DNA of 64,000 bases from Acinetobacter sp. YWS30-1 (lineage in GTDB: Bacteria; Pseudomonadota; Gammaproteobacteria; Pseudomonadales; Moraxellaceae). The position numbers were made by a program, and so were the translations under genes. The notes beneath the pieces are model-generated. The model did not search any database. It had not been told where the DNA came from and was given only the letters and a program-made list of their open reading frames with translations. Below, piece after piece: positions 47,281 through 57,027 of the stretch. Every line of letters starts with the position of its first letter. Position 1 is the first letter of the stretch. The stretch is from assembly GCF_033558715.1 (NCBI RefSeq), contig NZ_CP114607.1, positions 1 to 64,000 of the forward strand, written 5' to 3'.

Positions 47281-47356
47281 GAAAAAGCCTAGACTCTGGT
47301 CTAGGCTTAAAATTTAAAAAATATATAAAAATCAGTGCAATAAACTTATTTTTAGA
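47281..47356 (-). other. 76-bp mini-module with terminator only
   Basis: Stem AAGCCTAGA (47285-47293) with TCTAGGCTT (47300-47308), followed on the minus strand by TTTTC. Conserved block ATCAGTGCAATAAACT at 47331-47346. Homologue of 35204-35279 with a different but still perfect stem. Confidence 0.75.
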
Positions 47357-47384
47357 GATTCGTATAACGTGTATTATGTTAATT
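47357..47384 (+). other. pdif site 10
   Basis: XerC arm GATTCGTATAA, spacer CGTGTA, XerD arm TTATGTTAATT; reads C then D. Confidence 0.92.
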
Positions 47385-47467
47385 TTAGAATAAATTAAGA
47401 ATTATCCAATTGAAATTAAAAAAAATATATATTTATAATTAAATGAACATCCAAGTTAAGAACTAAA

Positions 47468-47839
47468 ATGATAAGAGACGATTTAAAAAAATATCCTAAA
47501 GCAATATGGATACATTTTTATAAAAACCGTATAAGTTTGATGGCAGAGAATGGCACAGTCAAAGCAACTGAAATTCCTAAATCACCTTATGATCACCCAA
47601 GAATGATTTTGGCAGATTTTGAAAGCGCTACAACAACATTAAAAGCTTTAATGAGACACCATTCTAACGGTTTATCTTTTTTCAAGTTTACAGCTCCTAT
47701 TACGATTGTCCAAATAATGGAGCCGATACAAGGTAATTTAACTAAGATTGAAATACGAGCTTTTAAGGAGTTATTTCTTAATACTGGTGCAAGAGAAGTA
47801 AAGCTATATGACCTTGATGGAAACTCTATTGAAGAATAA
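47468..47839 (+). CDS. Hypothetical cargo protein
   Basis: 123 residues, soluble. Alternating strands and helices (AIWIHFYKNRISLMAENGTV ... ITIVQIMEPIQGNLTKIEIR). The C-terminal part (EIRAFKELFLNTGAREVKLYD) is faintly like MreB/actin-fold segments, not enough for a call. Sole gene between pdif 10 and 11. Confidence 0.6.
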   Translation: MIRDDLKKYPKAIWIHFYKNRISLMAENGTVKATEIPKSPYDHPRMILADFESATTTLKALMRHHSNGLSFFKFTAPITIVQIMEPIQGNLTKIEIRAFKELFLNTGAREVKLYDLDGNSIEE

Positions 47840-47852
47840 TTTTAAAAGCCCT

Positions 47853-47880
47853 ATTTAACATAATGGCTGTTATGCGAATT
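47853..47880 (-). other. pdif site 11
   Basis: XerD arm ATTTAACATAA, spacer TGGCTG, XerC arm TTATGCGAATT; reads D then C. Confidence 0.9.
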
Positions 47881-47940
47881 CGACTTGTAATGCAATTTGC
47901 ATTACACTATTCCTAGTACATTAAACACTTGGAAAATATG

Positions 47941-48186
47941 ATGGCTACTGTTAACTTCAGGGTCGATGGAGCCCTTAAAGAAAAATCTTATTCAATTCTT
48001 AAAGAGCAAGGTATTGCACCTACGGATTTCTTCACTAGTATTCTTGAGTATGTTGCTACGACTGGGAAACTGCCCGTCAAAAAAGCTTTGCTTTCGGAAG
48101 AAGATGAAGAATTATTAGCTCTTGTCCGTAAGCGCATTAACGATCCTAAAGAGATGTTTGAGGAAGTCACATTAGATGACTTATAA
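47941..48186 (+). CDS. relB: RelB/DinJ-family antitoxin
   Basis: 81 residues. An N-terminal RHH-type strand (ATVNFRVDGALKEKSYSIL) and helices, then an acidic tail. Starts considered: 47929, 47938, 47941. An inverted repeat GTAATGCAA/TTGCATTAC at 47886-47904 upstream is probably its operator. It overlaps relE by 11 bp. Confidence 0.88.
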   Translation: MATVNFRVDGALKEKSYSILKEQGIAPTDFFTSILEYVATTGKLPVKKALLSEEDEELLALVRKRINDPKEMFEEVTLDDL

Positions 48187-48469
48187 GCTTTTACGTCACA
48201 AGGACTTTACAGCAGAATGGGAAAAACTCCCTGTTGCTATACGAGATCAATTTAAAAAGAAACTAGCTAAAGTCATAGAGCAGCCACATATTCCAAAGAA
48301 CATGCTTAGAGGCGATCTTGCAGGTTGCTATAAAATCAAATTATTAAAAGCTGGTGTCCGACTTGTCTATCAAGTTAAAGATGATCAGGTAGTTATCCTG
48401 CTCATTACCGTCGGAAAACGAGCTGATAGCATAGTTTATGACGAAGCGAAAAAGCGAATTAAAGACTAA
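48176..48469 (+). CDS. relE: RelE-family toxin
   Basis: 97 residues, typical RelE: WEKLPVAIRDQFKKKLAKV, LRGDLAGCYKIKLLKAGVRLVYQV, VGKRADSIVYDEA. A ribosome-dependent mRNA endonuclease paired with the preceding antitoxin. Confidence 0.92.
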   Translation: MTYKLLRHKDFTAEWEKLPVAIRDQFKKKLAKVIEQPHIPKNMLRGDLAGCYKIKLLKAGVRLVYQVKDDQVVILLITVGKRADSIVYDEAKKRIKD

Positions 48470-48496
48470 AAATGGGAGCTTATAGCTCCCATTTTT
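48468..48496. terminator. Bidirectional terminator adjoining pdif 12
   Basis: AAAAATGGGAGC-TTATA-GCTCCCATTTTT, third occurrence of this stem; it abuts the XerC arm. Confidence 0.88.
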
Positions 48497-48497
48497 G

Positions 48498-48525
48498 CCT
48501 TCGTATAACGTGTATTATGTTAATT
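48498..48525 (+). other. pdif site 12
   Basis: XerC arm CCTTCGTATAA, spacer CGTGTA, XerD arm TTATGTTAATT; reads C then D. Confidence 0.88.
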
Positions 48526-48583
48526 TTAGGGAAATTTAACTATTCTGATTTTGCTGAAATCATAAATTTATAAGAGATAAATA

Positions 48584-49390
48584 ATGCTAATAAAAAGATA
48601 TTGGATTATTTCCTCGTATGTCCTGTTACTTATTGGATGTACATCAAAAGATATTTCAAAAGATATTCCTAAAGAAGGGGAAATAGTGACATGGAAGCAG
48701 AATCCAAATTTGATAGTAAAAGCAAAGCTTGGTCCACGTAGAAAACATATTCCTGACCAATTTGATAATGAATTTTATCGCCCTGAACGTGAACATTATT
48801 TAGGGCAGTTTCCAATTGACTATATTCCTGAAAAATTTCCCGCTATAACTCAAGAGGAAGCAAATACTTTACCAATGCCTGACTCTAATCGACAATTAGA
48901 ATTTTATTTAACTTTCAATAGGGAAAAAATAGAAGCTACGGATGGTTTTGCACCTGATCATAAAGATCAGGTACGAGTACGAATAAAAGGTTTAGGTTTA
49001 GAGATGAGGGAAAATAATACTGATACAAAAAAAGTAATTCTTAATAATATTACTCCGGAATATGTCAAGATGGATTCGAAATTTAAAAAATTCGGCTTGG
49101 AATGTTATCGGAGGATTTTTTCTGATGAATATCTATTTTGTTATGCAGATTCGAATATTCCAAATGTTTCTGGTGTCTTTCTTAAAGTTAATACAAGAGG
49201 AAGAAGACCAGAAAATGGAGAATCAATTGAAATAATAGGAAATAACTATGAATCAAATAAGTATGGGGATATATGGGTTCAATGGGAAACTAATTTAAAC
49301 AATTGGGAGAAATGGCAAGATATTGATAATGCAATATGGCGCTTATTAGACACATGGAACTCAGCTCCATCATCTCAAAAAAATAACTAA
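48584..49390 (+). CDS. Lipoprotein of unknown function
   Basis: 268 residues. Signal peptide with lipobox LLIGC (Cys near 19), then a charged, mostly beta-rich domain with three or so Cys (GLECYRR, LFCYADS). Large single-gene pdif cargo. Immunity lipoproteins of type VI effectors can look like this, but no motif supports that here. Confidence 0.65.
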   Translation: MLIKRYWIISSYVLLLIGCTSKDISKDIPKEGEIVTWKQNPNLIVKAKLGPRRKHIPDQFDNEFYRPEREHYLGQFPIDYIPEKFPAITQEEANTLPMPDSNRQLEFYLTFNREKIEATDGFAPDHKDQVRVRIKGLGLEMRENNTDTKKVILNNITPEYVKMDSKFKKFGLECYRRIFSDEYLFCYADSNIPNVSGVFLKVNTRGRRPENGESIEIIGNNYESNKYGDIWVQWETNLNNWEKWQDIDNAIWRLLDTWNSAPSSQKNN

Positions 49391-49399
49391 ATTTTACTT

Positions 49400-49427
49400 A
49401 TTTAACATAATGGCTGTTATACGAAGC
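49400..49427 (-). other. pdif site 13
   Basis: XerD arm ATTTAACATAA, spacer TGGCTG, XerC arm TTATACGAAGC; reads D then C. Confidence 0.88.
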
Positions 49428-49434
49428 CAAAAAA

Positions 49435-49460
49435 GAAGCCTGGAAGACATCCCAGGCTTC
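49435..49460 (-). terminator. 28-bp mini-module hairpin
   Basis: Stem GAAGCCTGG (49435-49443) with CCAGGCTTC (49452-49460), followed on the minus strand by TTTTTT. It fills the whole space between pdif 13 and 14 and its right arm reaches into site 14. Confidence 0.75.
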
Positions 49461-49483
49461 AGATAATCCGTATTATGTTAATT
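49456..49483 (+). other. pdif site 14 (degenerate)
   Basis: XerC arm GCTTCAGATAA deviates (CAGA for CGTA), spacer TCCGTA, XerD arm TTATGTTAATT intact; reads C then D. Its XerC binding may be impaired. Confidence 0.7.
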
Positions 49484-49544
49484 TTAGCTAAATTTAACTA
49501 TTCTAATTACTCTGAAATAAGAACATTTAATAAGAGGGGAAATA

Positions 49545-50033
49545 ATGGGATTTATAAATGAAAGAATTAGTGGAGAGGATCGTATTGAATATGGTCTTGA
49601 TGAAATAGAAAATAGTGTTCCTAGAGGAGTTTGGCATCCTGATAGAGATTGGACTATAGATAAAGAGCGAAAAATATATTTAAGACAAATATGGCAAAGT
49701 AATTCAGGACGAGAGCCTGAAAAAGATCCAAAATTTATTGATAGAACATATCATTTTTTTATTGATAATATTCTTTATCAAGTTCAAATCCATGATGATT
49801 TAGAGAAAGAAATAAAGACAAAAGAAGGCTATCTAAAGTCTATTTTAACAGTAACATCAATTAATCCAATGCAGAATAATAATGAAGAGTTAATGCAAAT
49901 AATAAGAACACTATATGAAGCACTACTAATTAGACAAGGTAGTGGAATTTACTCCAATTGGATAAAAAAGTTTGATTTAACATTAATTTATCAAAAGTTG
50001 GAGATGAAAAACATGATCATCTCAAGTTATTGA
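49545..50033 (+). CDS. Hypothetical protein
   Basis: 162 residues, charged, no signal peptide or membrane span. The sequence (starts MGFINERISGEDRIEYGLDE) and its beta-rich first half give no family. RBS GAGGGGA precedes the ATG. The promoter-proximal sequence (AATTTAACTATTCT..., ~49490) repeats that before the lipoprotein gene (~48533), so the two cargo modules share a promoter block. Confidence 0.55.
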   Translation: MGFINERISGEDRIEYGLDEIENSVPRGVWHPDRDWTIDKERKIYLRQIWQSNSGREPEKDPKFIDRTYHFFIDNILYQVQIHDDLEKEIKTKEGYLKSILTVTSINPMQNNNEELMQIIRTLYEALLIRQGSGIYSNWIKKFDLTLIYQKLEMKNMIISSY

Positions 50034-50130
50034 TATTTGTAATAAAAAATTAATCACTAAAGTAAAATGATGTCAATTACTTTCATTTTTATGAAAAAAG
50101 TATTATGGCGACCAATATTGTGAACTCCTG

Positions 50131-50158
50131 ATTTAACATAAAACCTCTTATTCGAAAT
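50131..50158 (-). other. pdif site 15
   Basis: XerD arm ATTTAACATAA, spacer AACCTC, XerC arm TTATTCGAAAT; reads D then C. Confidence 0.85.
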
Positions 50159-50202
50159 TGAAGGGAACTCTAAGTGGTATGTGCTTTTAAGGCTCGTTGT
50201 AC

Positions 50203-50297
50203 GGCACTGTTGCAAATAGGCTGACATGATAAGCTAAATATCTTATTTATTTCGAGATACAGCAGATGAATCCCTTCCATGGTCGGCACTTTCAAGG
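50203..50297 (+). mobile_element. IS6-family left-end fragment (IS1006/IS1008-like)
   Basis: GGCACTGTTGCAAATAGG, then 90 bp up to the first transposase codons (MNPFHGRHFQ) resembling IS26 relatives of Acinetobacter. Cut off by the next element. Confidence 0.8.
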
Positions 50298-51336
50298 GGC
50301 TTTGTTGCACAAAGATTTGAAATGCAAAGCGCCCCTAATTGATCCAAATTTAAGGCGTAACTTGGGTAAGTGGGCGACCTAATTCCGTAAATCTGTTAAG
50401 GACTGCTACACGTGCATGGATCTCATTCACCTGACTAGGAAAGCTTCTTGCCATTAATTTATCGCCTAATAATTTGATGCAATGCATCTTGGTTTCCACC
50501 AAACTGCGGCGATGATAGCCTGACCATTTTTTCCATAATGTCCTGCCTAAATGTTTAACTGTTCGAAGTAATTCATTTCGCTCTAGCGAGCTACTCTTTG
50601 TATCTTTCCATGGTTTCGCATTTTTTCTAGGTGGAATCACCGCATGCGCTTGCCGATCTGCAATGACCTGACGGCATTGCTTGGTGTCATAAGCTCCATC
50701 GGTATAAACAGAGTCAATCTGCTCATCTTGTGGAATCTGATTAAGTAAATCACCAAGCACCTGTGAATCACTGACATTATTGGTTGTGAGCTGAATAGCG
50801 CGTATTTGTAGGGTTTTGGCATCTATACCAATATGTAGTTTACGCCATTGGCGACGATATTCAGCTCCATGTTTCTTGCGTTTCCATTCGCCCTCACCTA
50901 GAAACTTCATGCCTGTAGAGTCTACGAGTAGATGCAGCCCATCGCTACTTTTTTGGTAGCTGATTGCAATATCAATATGCTTTTGTCTTCTACAAAGCGT
51001 ACTGTAATCTGGTGCGGTCCAATTTAATCCGCAAAGTTTAATCAGACTTTGCACAAAGCCAGTGACCATACGTAAAGACAAACGGAATAGAGATTTAATC
51101 ATTAAGCAGCATTGGATAGCTGCGTCGGAGTAGGTTTGATTTCGCCCTTGTTTGCCTTTTGATGGAGCATACCATTGCGTAGCAGGATCAAACCAAATGG
51201 CAATATTTCCGCGACTCATGAGTGCTCGGTTATATGCGGGCCAATTGGTTGTGCGGTAGATTTTGTGTGTAGGCTTCTTCATTTGAAAATTATATCGCTG
51301 AAAAAGCCTTTACAGATAGGTTTGTGCAACAAAGCC
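50298..51336 (-). mobile_element. IS5-family (IS903 group) insertion sequence
   Basis: 1039 bp with terminal repeats GGCTTTGTTGCACAAA and complement. No matching target duplication: the left flank is an IS6-type fragment, the right flank is bioD. An IS5 end of the same kind recurs at 56869. Confidence 0.9.
50350..51282 (-). CDS. IS5-family transposase
   Basis: 310 residues. DDE residues in LLVDSTGMKFLG, VYTDGAYDTKQC and the RRSLVETKMHCIKLLG region (Y-R-E-K type). Intact. Confidence 0.92.
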   Translation of the reverse strand: MKKPTHKIYRTTNWPAYNRALMSRGNIAIWFDPATQWYAPSKGKQGRNQTYSDAAIQCCLMIKSLFRLSLRMVTGFVQSLIKLCGLNWTAPDYSTLCRRQKHIDIAISYQKSSDGLHLLVDSTGMKFLGEGEWKRKKHGAEYRRQWRKLHIGIDAKTLQIRAIQLTTNNVSDSQVLGDLLNQIPQDEQIDSVYTDGAYDTKQCRQVIADRQAHAVIPPRKNAKPWKDTKSSSLERNELLRTVKHLGRTLWKKWSGYHRRSLVETKMHCIKLLGDKLMARSFPSQVNEIHARVAVLNRFTELGRPLTQVTP

Positions 51337-51938
51337 GTTTCTTGGCCAAAATTTGGAATGAGCAGGGTATTCGTACTATAACCCAAAAGCTGATCCAGAC
51401 CGGAAATGTCGATATATCAGAAGATATCGAACAGCATCGTGCAATTATGGGTTGTGGACTGTTACCGGAAGACCAGCAAAAACTGACCATGCCGGAAATT
51501 TTTACGTATCCGGCTTCACCGCATCTTGCTGCGCGTCTAGATGGGAGAGCCATTAATTTTGAACAGATTCAGCAGGCCACCGAACAGCTGGCTGCGGGCT
51601 ATGACTGTATTTTGCTGGAAGGTGCAGGTGGTCTAATGGTGCCCTTAACCGAAGAGTTCCTAACTATTGATTATATTCAGACACATAATTATCCGGTGAT
51701 TCTGGTCACTTCAGGGCGTTTGGGTAGTATTAATCATACCTTGCTGAGTCTTGAGTTGTTAAAACTCCGCGGGATTCGATTACATGCCATTGCTTTTAAT
51801 CATGCAGATAACTCCAAAGATCCCTTGATCGCTGAAGATACCATTGCTTACTTAAAACAGTATTTGCAGCGTGATTTTGCTGATACGACATGGGTTGATA
51901 TTCCAGCTTTAAATTTAGCCCCGTCTATCCATGAGTAA
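51337..51938 (+). pseudogene. bioD: Dethiobiotin synthetase BioD, N-terminus removed by IS5-type element
   Basis: About 200 codons remain. YDCILLEGAGGLMVPL is the BioD GAGG motif and PVILVTSGRLGSINHTLL follows. The N-terminal P-loop (GTxVGKT) is missing, so it cannot bind ATP. Biotin-pathway gene of a chromosome stranded on this plasmid. Confidence 0.85.
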
Positions 51939-52032
51939 ATGATCAGCTTACAGAGGGGCTGATATGAATGCTTAAATTGTACTAGCTCAAACCTGATCTG
52001 ACAGTTACCCATTTTTTATTGTGCCTGTCAGG

Positions 52033-52219
52033 TTAAATTTGAGCTAAATTTTTCTCAGCCCAAATCCGTTTTCCATCAAGTAAAGTTTCAAGTGGTGTAC
52101 GACCACAGCACATTTTTCCTTGATGAGTCCGTTCAGTATTATAGAATTTCAGCCAATCGTCTAGATCAACCTGTAATTCTTCCAATGAGCTATAAAGCTT
52201 CTTCCTGAATGAACCGTAC
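52033..52219 (-). mobile_element. IS481-like transposase C-terminal fragment
   Basis: KKLYSSLEELQVDLDDWLKF and YNTERTHQGKMCCGRTPLET are typical of the end of IS481-type transposases. Nothing upstream remains. Confidence 0.7.
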
Positions 52220-52293
52220 CGGGTTTGTCGGAGACCAACTTTCCTGAGATGAGAAGCATTGCTTCGCACGACGTAGCGAAGCGTAGTGTTCCG

Positions 52294-52872
<579 letters not shown>

Positions 52873-53022
52873 CTTAAATAAAAAAATCTCCGATAAATCC
52901 GGTAAGGTTCAAAATGCGATTTATGGCTTTTTTATGTAAAAAAAAGTAATATCTGTTTTATTGTTAAATTATAACAATTAGTATAAATACACCTATGATT
53001 TACAGATGAAAAAGGTAGTTAA

Positions 53023-53373
53023 ATGAAATATTTTCTAAGTTTAACTTTGTTAGTTTTAGCAATGACTGGGTGTACTTCGAGTCCAAAGACTGAAACTTTA
53101 CAAGATAAGGCTACAAGCAATACTTCAGCTGATACGCAGGTCCTTAAATTTTCTGGTCCAAATGGTTTATTAATTTTTCTGAAATCATCGGATAACTTTG
53201 AAACTGCTTTAATGACTGATAACTCAGGCATGGTATATAGTTTAAAGCAAACAGTTGCTGGTAGTGGTATTCGTTTAGCTAATAATAATGGAGTTTCAAT
53301 TCACTTTAAACGTGGTGAAGGGGTTGTTGAATTTGTAAAAGACCAGCCAATCAGCATTACTGAAGTAAAATAA
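53023..53373 (+). CDS. MliC-like lysozyme-inhibitor lipoprotein
   Basis: 116 residues. Lipobox MTGC (Cys 17), a short linker, then a small beta domain with MVYSLKQTVAGSGIRLANNN, which resembles the MliC/PliC core (LKQ...SGARY...). The family inhibits c-type lysozyme at the outer membrane. The usual disulphide Cys pair is not evident. Its own promoter region and RBS precede it. Confidence 0.6.
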   Translation: MKYFLSLTLLVLAMTGCTSSPKTETLQDKATSNTSADTQVLKFSGPNGLLIFLKSSDNFETALMTDNSGMVYSLKQTVAGSGIRLANNNGVSIHFKRGEGVVEFVKDQPISITEVK

Positions 53374-53496
53374 TAAGGTTTAAACTTTAAGAGAACCCCA
53401 CACCATAATCTACATACCGAAAGTTGGACACTATTCCTTGAAATGTGGTCAAACATGATCAAGGACTAATTCGCACTCTGTTAATGGGTGAATTCA

Positions 53497-53739
53497 AACA
53501 TGAGATGCGACTTTTGCATGTAGTTTTTTTAGATCGATGGGTGGTTCTGTTGGAGCTTTTGATTGATCGAAAGCTTGCGAGGAAGCTGAAATCAGTTGAT
53601 TTTTCCAGTCGATAATTTGGTTTTGATGAACATCAAATTCAGCACTCAATTCAGCAAGTGTTTTTTCTGCTTTAATCGCAGCAAGTGCTACCTTAGCTTT
53701 AAAATCATTTGAATGATTTCTTCTTGGTCTACGTGCCAT
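53497..53739 (-). mobile_element. IS3-family orfA fragment
   Basis: About 80 codons of an OrfA HTH protein from MARRPRRNHSNDFKAKVALA (start 53739) to DLKKLHAK; orfB is absent. The IS terminus lies at about 53800-53826 (TTCAAATTTCCTGATCCACC) and abuts an IS66 end. Confidence 0.82.
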
Positions 53740-53876
53740 AAAATACTCCATATATTGATGTTTATAACATCATTTGGGGAGCAAAATATCACTTATAAGT
53801 GTTGTTCAAATTTCCTGATCCACCTCTAAATCCGACCAAAATTAAAAAATAGGCATGGGATTCAGCGGACGCTTAC
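53665..53876 (+). repeat. 212-bp inverted repeat, left copy
   Basis: OrfA start, IS3-type terminus and the last ~48 bp of an IS66 element. The reverse complement occurs at 57028-57239 with about one or two mismatches. The pair encloses 3.15 kb with an integrase gene. Confidence 0.9.
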
Positions 53877-53884
53877 GGCCTGGT

Positions 53885-54680
53885 TTGTCGAAGATGTGGT
53901 ATTTCTAGACCAACTTTACGCAAGTGGTGGAAATGATATTTTGAACAAGGTATTGATGGATTAGGTAGTCATAGTAAATGTCCCTTGAAATCGCCAAATA
54001 CTAAAATCAATGCTGAGCTAGAAGCTTTAATATTGGAAATGCGCTCAGCTAGAAATCTTGGTGCTCGACGTTTGCAAACCGAATTAATGAGCTGCACGGA
54101 GTCTCGTTGTCCTTGGCGACTATCCATAAAGTACTATCCACCCATTAAGTCAAACCGATTAAAAAATTCCGTCGTAAAGTAGATTACATTTGTTATGAAC
54201 GTCCATTACCAGGCGATAGAATTCAAATGGATACCTGTAAACTGGGTCCTGGACTATATCAGTACACATCTATCGATGACTGCACACGATATCGCATTTT
54301 AAGGATATATAAACGCCGAACAGCTGCGAATACACTCGACTTTTTAACTGTGTAATTGAATAAATGCCTTTTCCCATACAGCGAATACGGACCGATCGTG
54401 GACGAGAATTCTTTGCTGAAAAAGTACAGAAAAAATGATGCAGTATGGGATCAAATTTAGGCCGAATAAACCGGGTTCACCTCATCTGAATGGCAAGGTA
54501 GCGCTCACAAAAGACTGATGAATCTGAGTTCTACGCTACTGTAGATATCGATTCAGAGGAAATTCAGAGCAAACTGGCAGAATGGCAGCATTACTATAAC
54601 TGGATGAGACCACATTCAGCTTTGAAAGATAAAACACCGATGGAAAGGTACTTGAATTATGTGAAGAAACTCCTTTCTTA
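53885..54680 (+). pseudogene. Decayed IS481-like transposase
   Basis: Pieces in several frames: LEALILEMRSARNLGARRLQ, then PLPGDRIQMDTCKLGPGLYQ, YTSIDDCTRYRILRIYKRRT, IRTDRGREFFAEKVQ, PGSPHLNGKV and WQHYYNWMRPHSALKDKTPM. The rve core is visible but has stops and frameshifts, so it is inactive. Confidence 0.8.
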
Positions 54681-54897
54681 GATGAAGTCCAGAAGCAATA
54701 CGACTCCTCAAATGAACGGATTCAACATGCCAATGACAAGATGTATTTAGAGATTGTTAAATTGAAACGATCTCTATGAGTTACGTATCTATATCATTTT
54801 TACTAATATAAAAACATATGAATAAAAATCACGCCCCGTTTAACTGGCAATAGTTTTTGAACCCTGTTATAAAAGCTTAAAAAAATCTAGCAAGTCT

Positions 54898-55329
54898 TTA
54901 TTTAATGTCAATACTCATCCAGTATTGAGGTTTTTTATCTTTTCTTGCCTGTGATCTAGGTTGTAATACTCTAATTTCATACTCACCTGAAGCAGGTAAA
55001 ATATAAATACCATTATCATCAAGCTCTGGAGAATATTCTCCAAGATTGATGGAGTCTTTTAATTGATTACCCCATAAGTAAGCTTCAACATTTCCTCCAG
55101 TCAACTTCACTTTTAACTTTTGCCCTTTTTTAGCATAAAATTTGTAGGAATCATACTTGTATCCATCTATCCTTCCGTAATAATTTGCAGAGTAAGCTTT
55201 TTTAGCAAACTTAACTACAATAGTCTTCCGTATATCATTGTTATCATTTGCAAGTAAGACAGGGCTAACTATAGTTAAAGTTAGGGCTATCAAAGCGCCA
55301 GCTAGTAATTTCGTATTCGCTATTTCCAT
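54898..55329 (-). CDS. Periplasmic PliG/PliI-like lysozyme-inhibitor family protein
   Basis: 143 residues. Signal peptide (to about LLANDNN), then a beta-rich domain with KKGQKLKVKLTGGN and LPASGEYEIRVLQPRSQARKDKK, the pattern G.y.iRV...R..ARR seen in inhibitors of g- and i-type lysozyme. Probably periplasmic. It faces away from the integrase across a 300-bp promoter region. Confidence 0.55.
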   Translation of the reverse strand: MEIANTKLLAGALIALTLTIVSPVLLANDNNDIRKTIVVKFAKKAYSANYYGRIDGYKYDSYKFYAKKGQKLKVKLTGGNVEAYLWGNQLKDSINLGEYSPELDDNGIYILPASGEYEIRVLQPRSQARKDKKPQYWMSIDIK

Positions 55330-55543
55330 AATAAGGTTACCCTAATTCTTGTATCGCTCTTGACATAATAACATAACTAATAAGTAACCATGAATCATGG
55401 AGCAGAAATGTGAATAGTCATAACATGGGGTTGCACTTCAAATGCCAATTTAAGACTTGCAAAATTAATGGTTAATTAATTGGTTACTATGGAATAACCA
55501 ATCTAAATATAAATTTTATTTAACAATTACTTATAAAAATATG

Positions 55544-55564
55544 TGATGCGTATGATACGCATCA
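55544..55564. promoter_or_regulatory. Palindrome upstream of the integrase
   Basis: TGATGCGTAT-G-ATACGCATCA, a perfect 10-bp inverted repeat about 70 bp before the integrase start; probably a repressor or self-binding site. Confidence 0.6.
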
Positions 55565-55631
55565 TATGAATATCGCTTAAATTTGCTATAATTGAATTGA
55601 GCAGTGCCATTTGTGGTTAGGTTAAAAATTC

Positions 55632-56837
55632 ATGAGTCTTACTGAAATTAAGGTACGTCAAGCTAAACCAAAGGAAAAAATCTATTTTCTGGCAGATGAT
55701 GACGGCTTAAGTTTGAAGGTAGAACCAAACGGACGTAAATCTTGGAGTTACCGCTATTCACTTGCAGGGACAAATAAACGTCCTCGCATGAAGTTGGGTG
55801 AATATCCTGTAATGTCCTTGAAAGAGGCCAGATCAGTCCGGGATGAATATAAATTTAATAATTATGAAAATAAACCACTGCATAAAAAATACATCAAAAC
55901 TTTTCAGGATATTTGTGAAGAGTGGTTAGAATTTAAAATTAAAAATTCCTTTGAAGATGAACCACGATGCGGTGTAATTCAGCTCGCAAAAAAATGTTTA
56001 GATCAGGATGTTTATCCAAATATTGGACTAATGCCATTTATGGAAATTAAAAGATATGATCTAGTTAAGATTATTAAAAATATAGAATCTAGAAATGTAA
56101 AAGAACCTGTAAAGAAAGCCTATAGTTATTTAAATCAGATTTATGATTATGCGGTAGCGATGGGGTATTGTGAATATAATATTGCACATGGACTTCATAA
56201 AATATTAGTCAACAATAAGATTAAGAAAAACTATCCTCATTTAAATTCAGATGAACTATCTAATTTCTTAGCTAAATTAAATCAGATTAATACAGATCCT
56301 ATTATTAAAAAAGCCCTGTTATTTAAATTATATACAGGCGTCCGTGGTGGAGAATTATTGCTTTGTGAACCACATCACTTCGATCTAGATAAAAAAATAT
56401 GGAAAATACCAGCCTTACATATTAAACAATATAGAAGAAAGGTTATTTTAGGTCATGATATCCCTGATTTTTTTGTTCCACTATCTGATCAAGCACTTGA
56501 AGTTGTGAAATCAGCACTCGTTTGGTCTCATGGCGAAAAATATGTGTTTTCTAGCCCCCGAAACAATAATAAACCTATTCATTTTAATACCCTGAACTTG
56601 ATTATCAGAAAAATGGGATATACTAAAAATGAATTAACTTCTCATGGGTTACGATCGACATTTAGTACCATATTAAATGAATCCGGTTTATTTCAATCAA
56701 ATTGGATTGAAGCACAGCTATCTCATACTGATAAAAATAAAACCCGTGCAAGTTATAATCATGCAGAATATTTTAATCAGCGTATGGAAATGATGCAATG
56801 GTGGGGCGATTTTATTGATAGTTGTACTGTAAATTAA
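55632..56837 (+). CDS. int: Tyrosine recombinase/P4-type integrase
   Basis: 401 residues. DUF4102-like N-terminus (SLTEIKVRQAKPKEKIYFLA), SAM-like core, catalytic residues R in TGVRGGELL, HxLR in SHGLRSTF, H in LSHTD and Y in ASYNHAEYF. It inserts genomic islands, usually at tRNA or other host sites. Intact, but no attachment site is recognisable here because both sides are IS debris. Confidence 0.9.
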   Translation: MSLTEIKVRQAKPKEKIYFLADDDGLSLKVEPNGRKSWSYRYSLAGTNKRPRMKLGEYPVMSLKEARSVRDEYKFNNYENKPLHKKYIKTFQDICEEWLEFKIKNSFEDEPRCGVIQLAKKCLDQDVYPNIGLMPFMEIKRYDLVKIIKNIESRNVKEPVKKAYSYLNQIYDYAVAMGYCEYNIAHGLHKILVNNKIKKNYPHLNSDELSNFLAKLNQINTDPIIKKALLFKLYTGVRGGELLLCEPHHFDLDKKIWKIPALHIKQYRRKVILGHDIPDFFVPLSDQALEVVKSALVWSHGEKYVFSSPRNNNKPIHFNTLNLIIRKMGYTKNELTSHGLRSTFSTILNESGLFQSNWIEAQLSHTDKNKTRASYNHAEYFNQRMEMMQWWGDFIDSCTVN

Positions 56838-56868
56838 TGGTTATGAAATCCAAGTTTTAATTAGAATA

Positions 56869-57027
56869 GGCTTTGTTGCACAAACCTATTCACCGCCATA
56901 AATCATTATCTAAAATTGCATCTCGTGGTAAAAGCTCAATGGGCCGGTTCTATGGCTATAAATTACATGTTGTGATGAATCAACTTAGAGAAATAGTCTG
57001 TTCACAATAATGATTTCTCTTAACTCG
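56869..57027 (+). mobile_element. IS5-type end fused to an IS982-like fragment
   Basis: GGCTTTGTTGCACAAACC equals the right terminus of the IS5 element at 51336. It is followed by about 35 codons like an IS982 transposase (KIASRGKSSMGRFYGYKLH). It borders the right inverted repeat. Confidence 0.65.
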
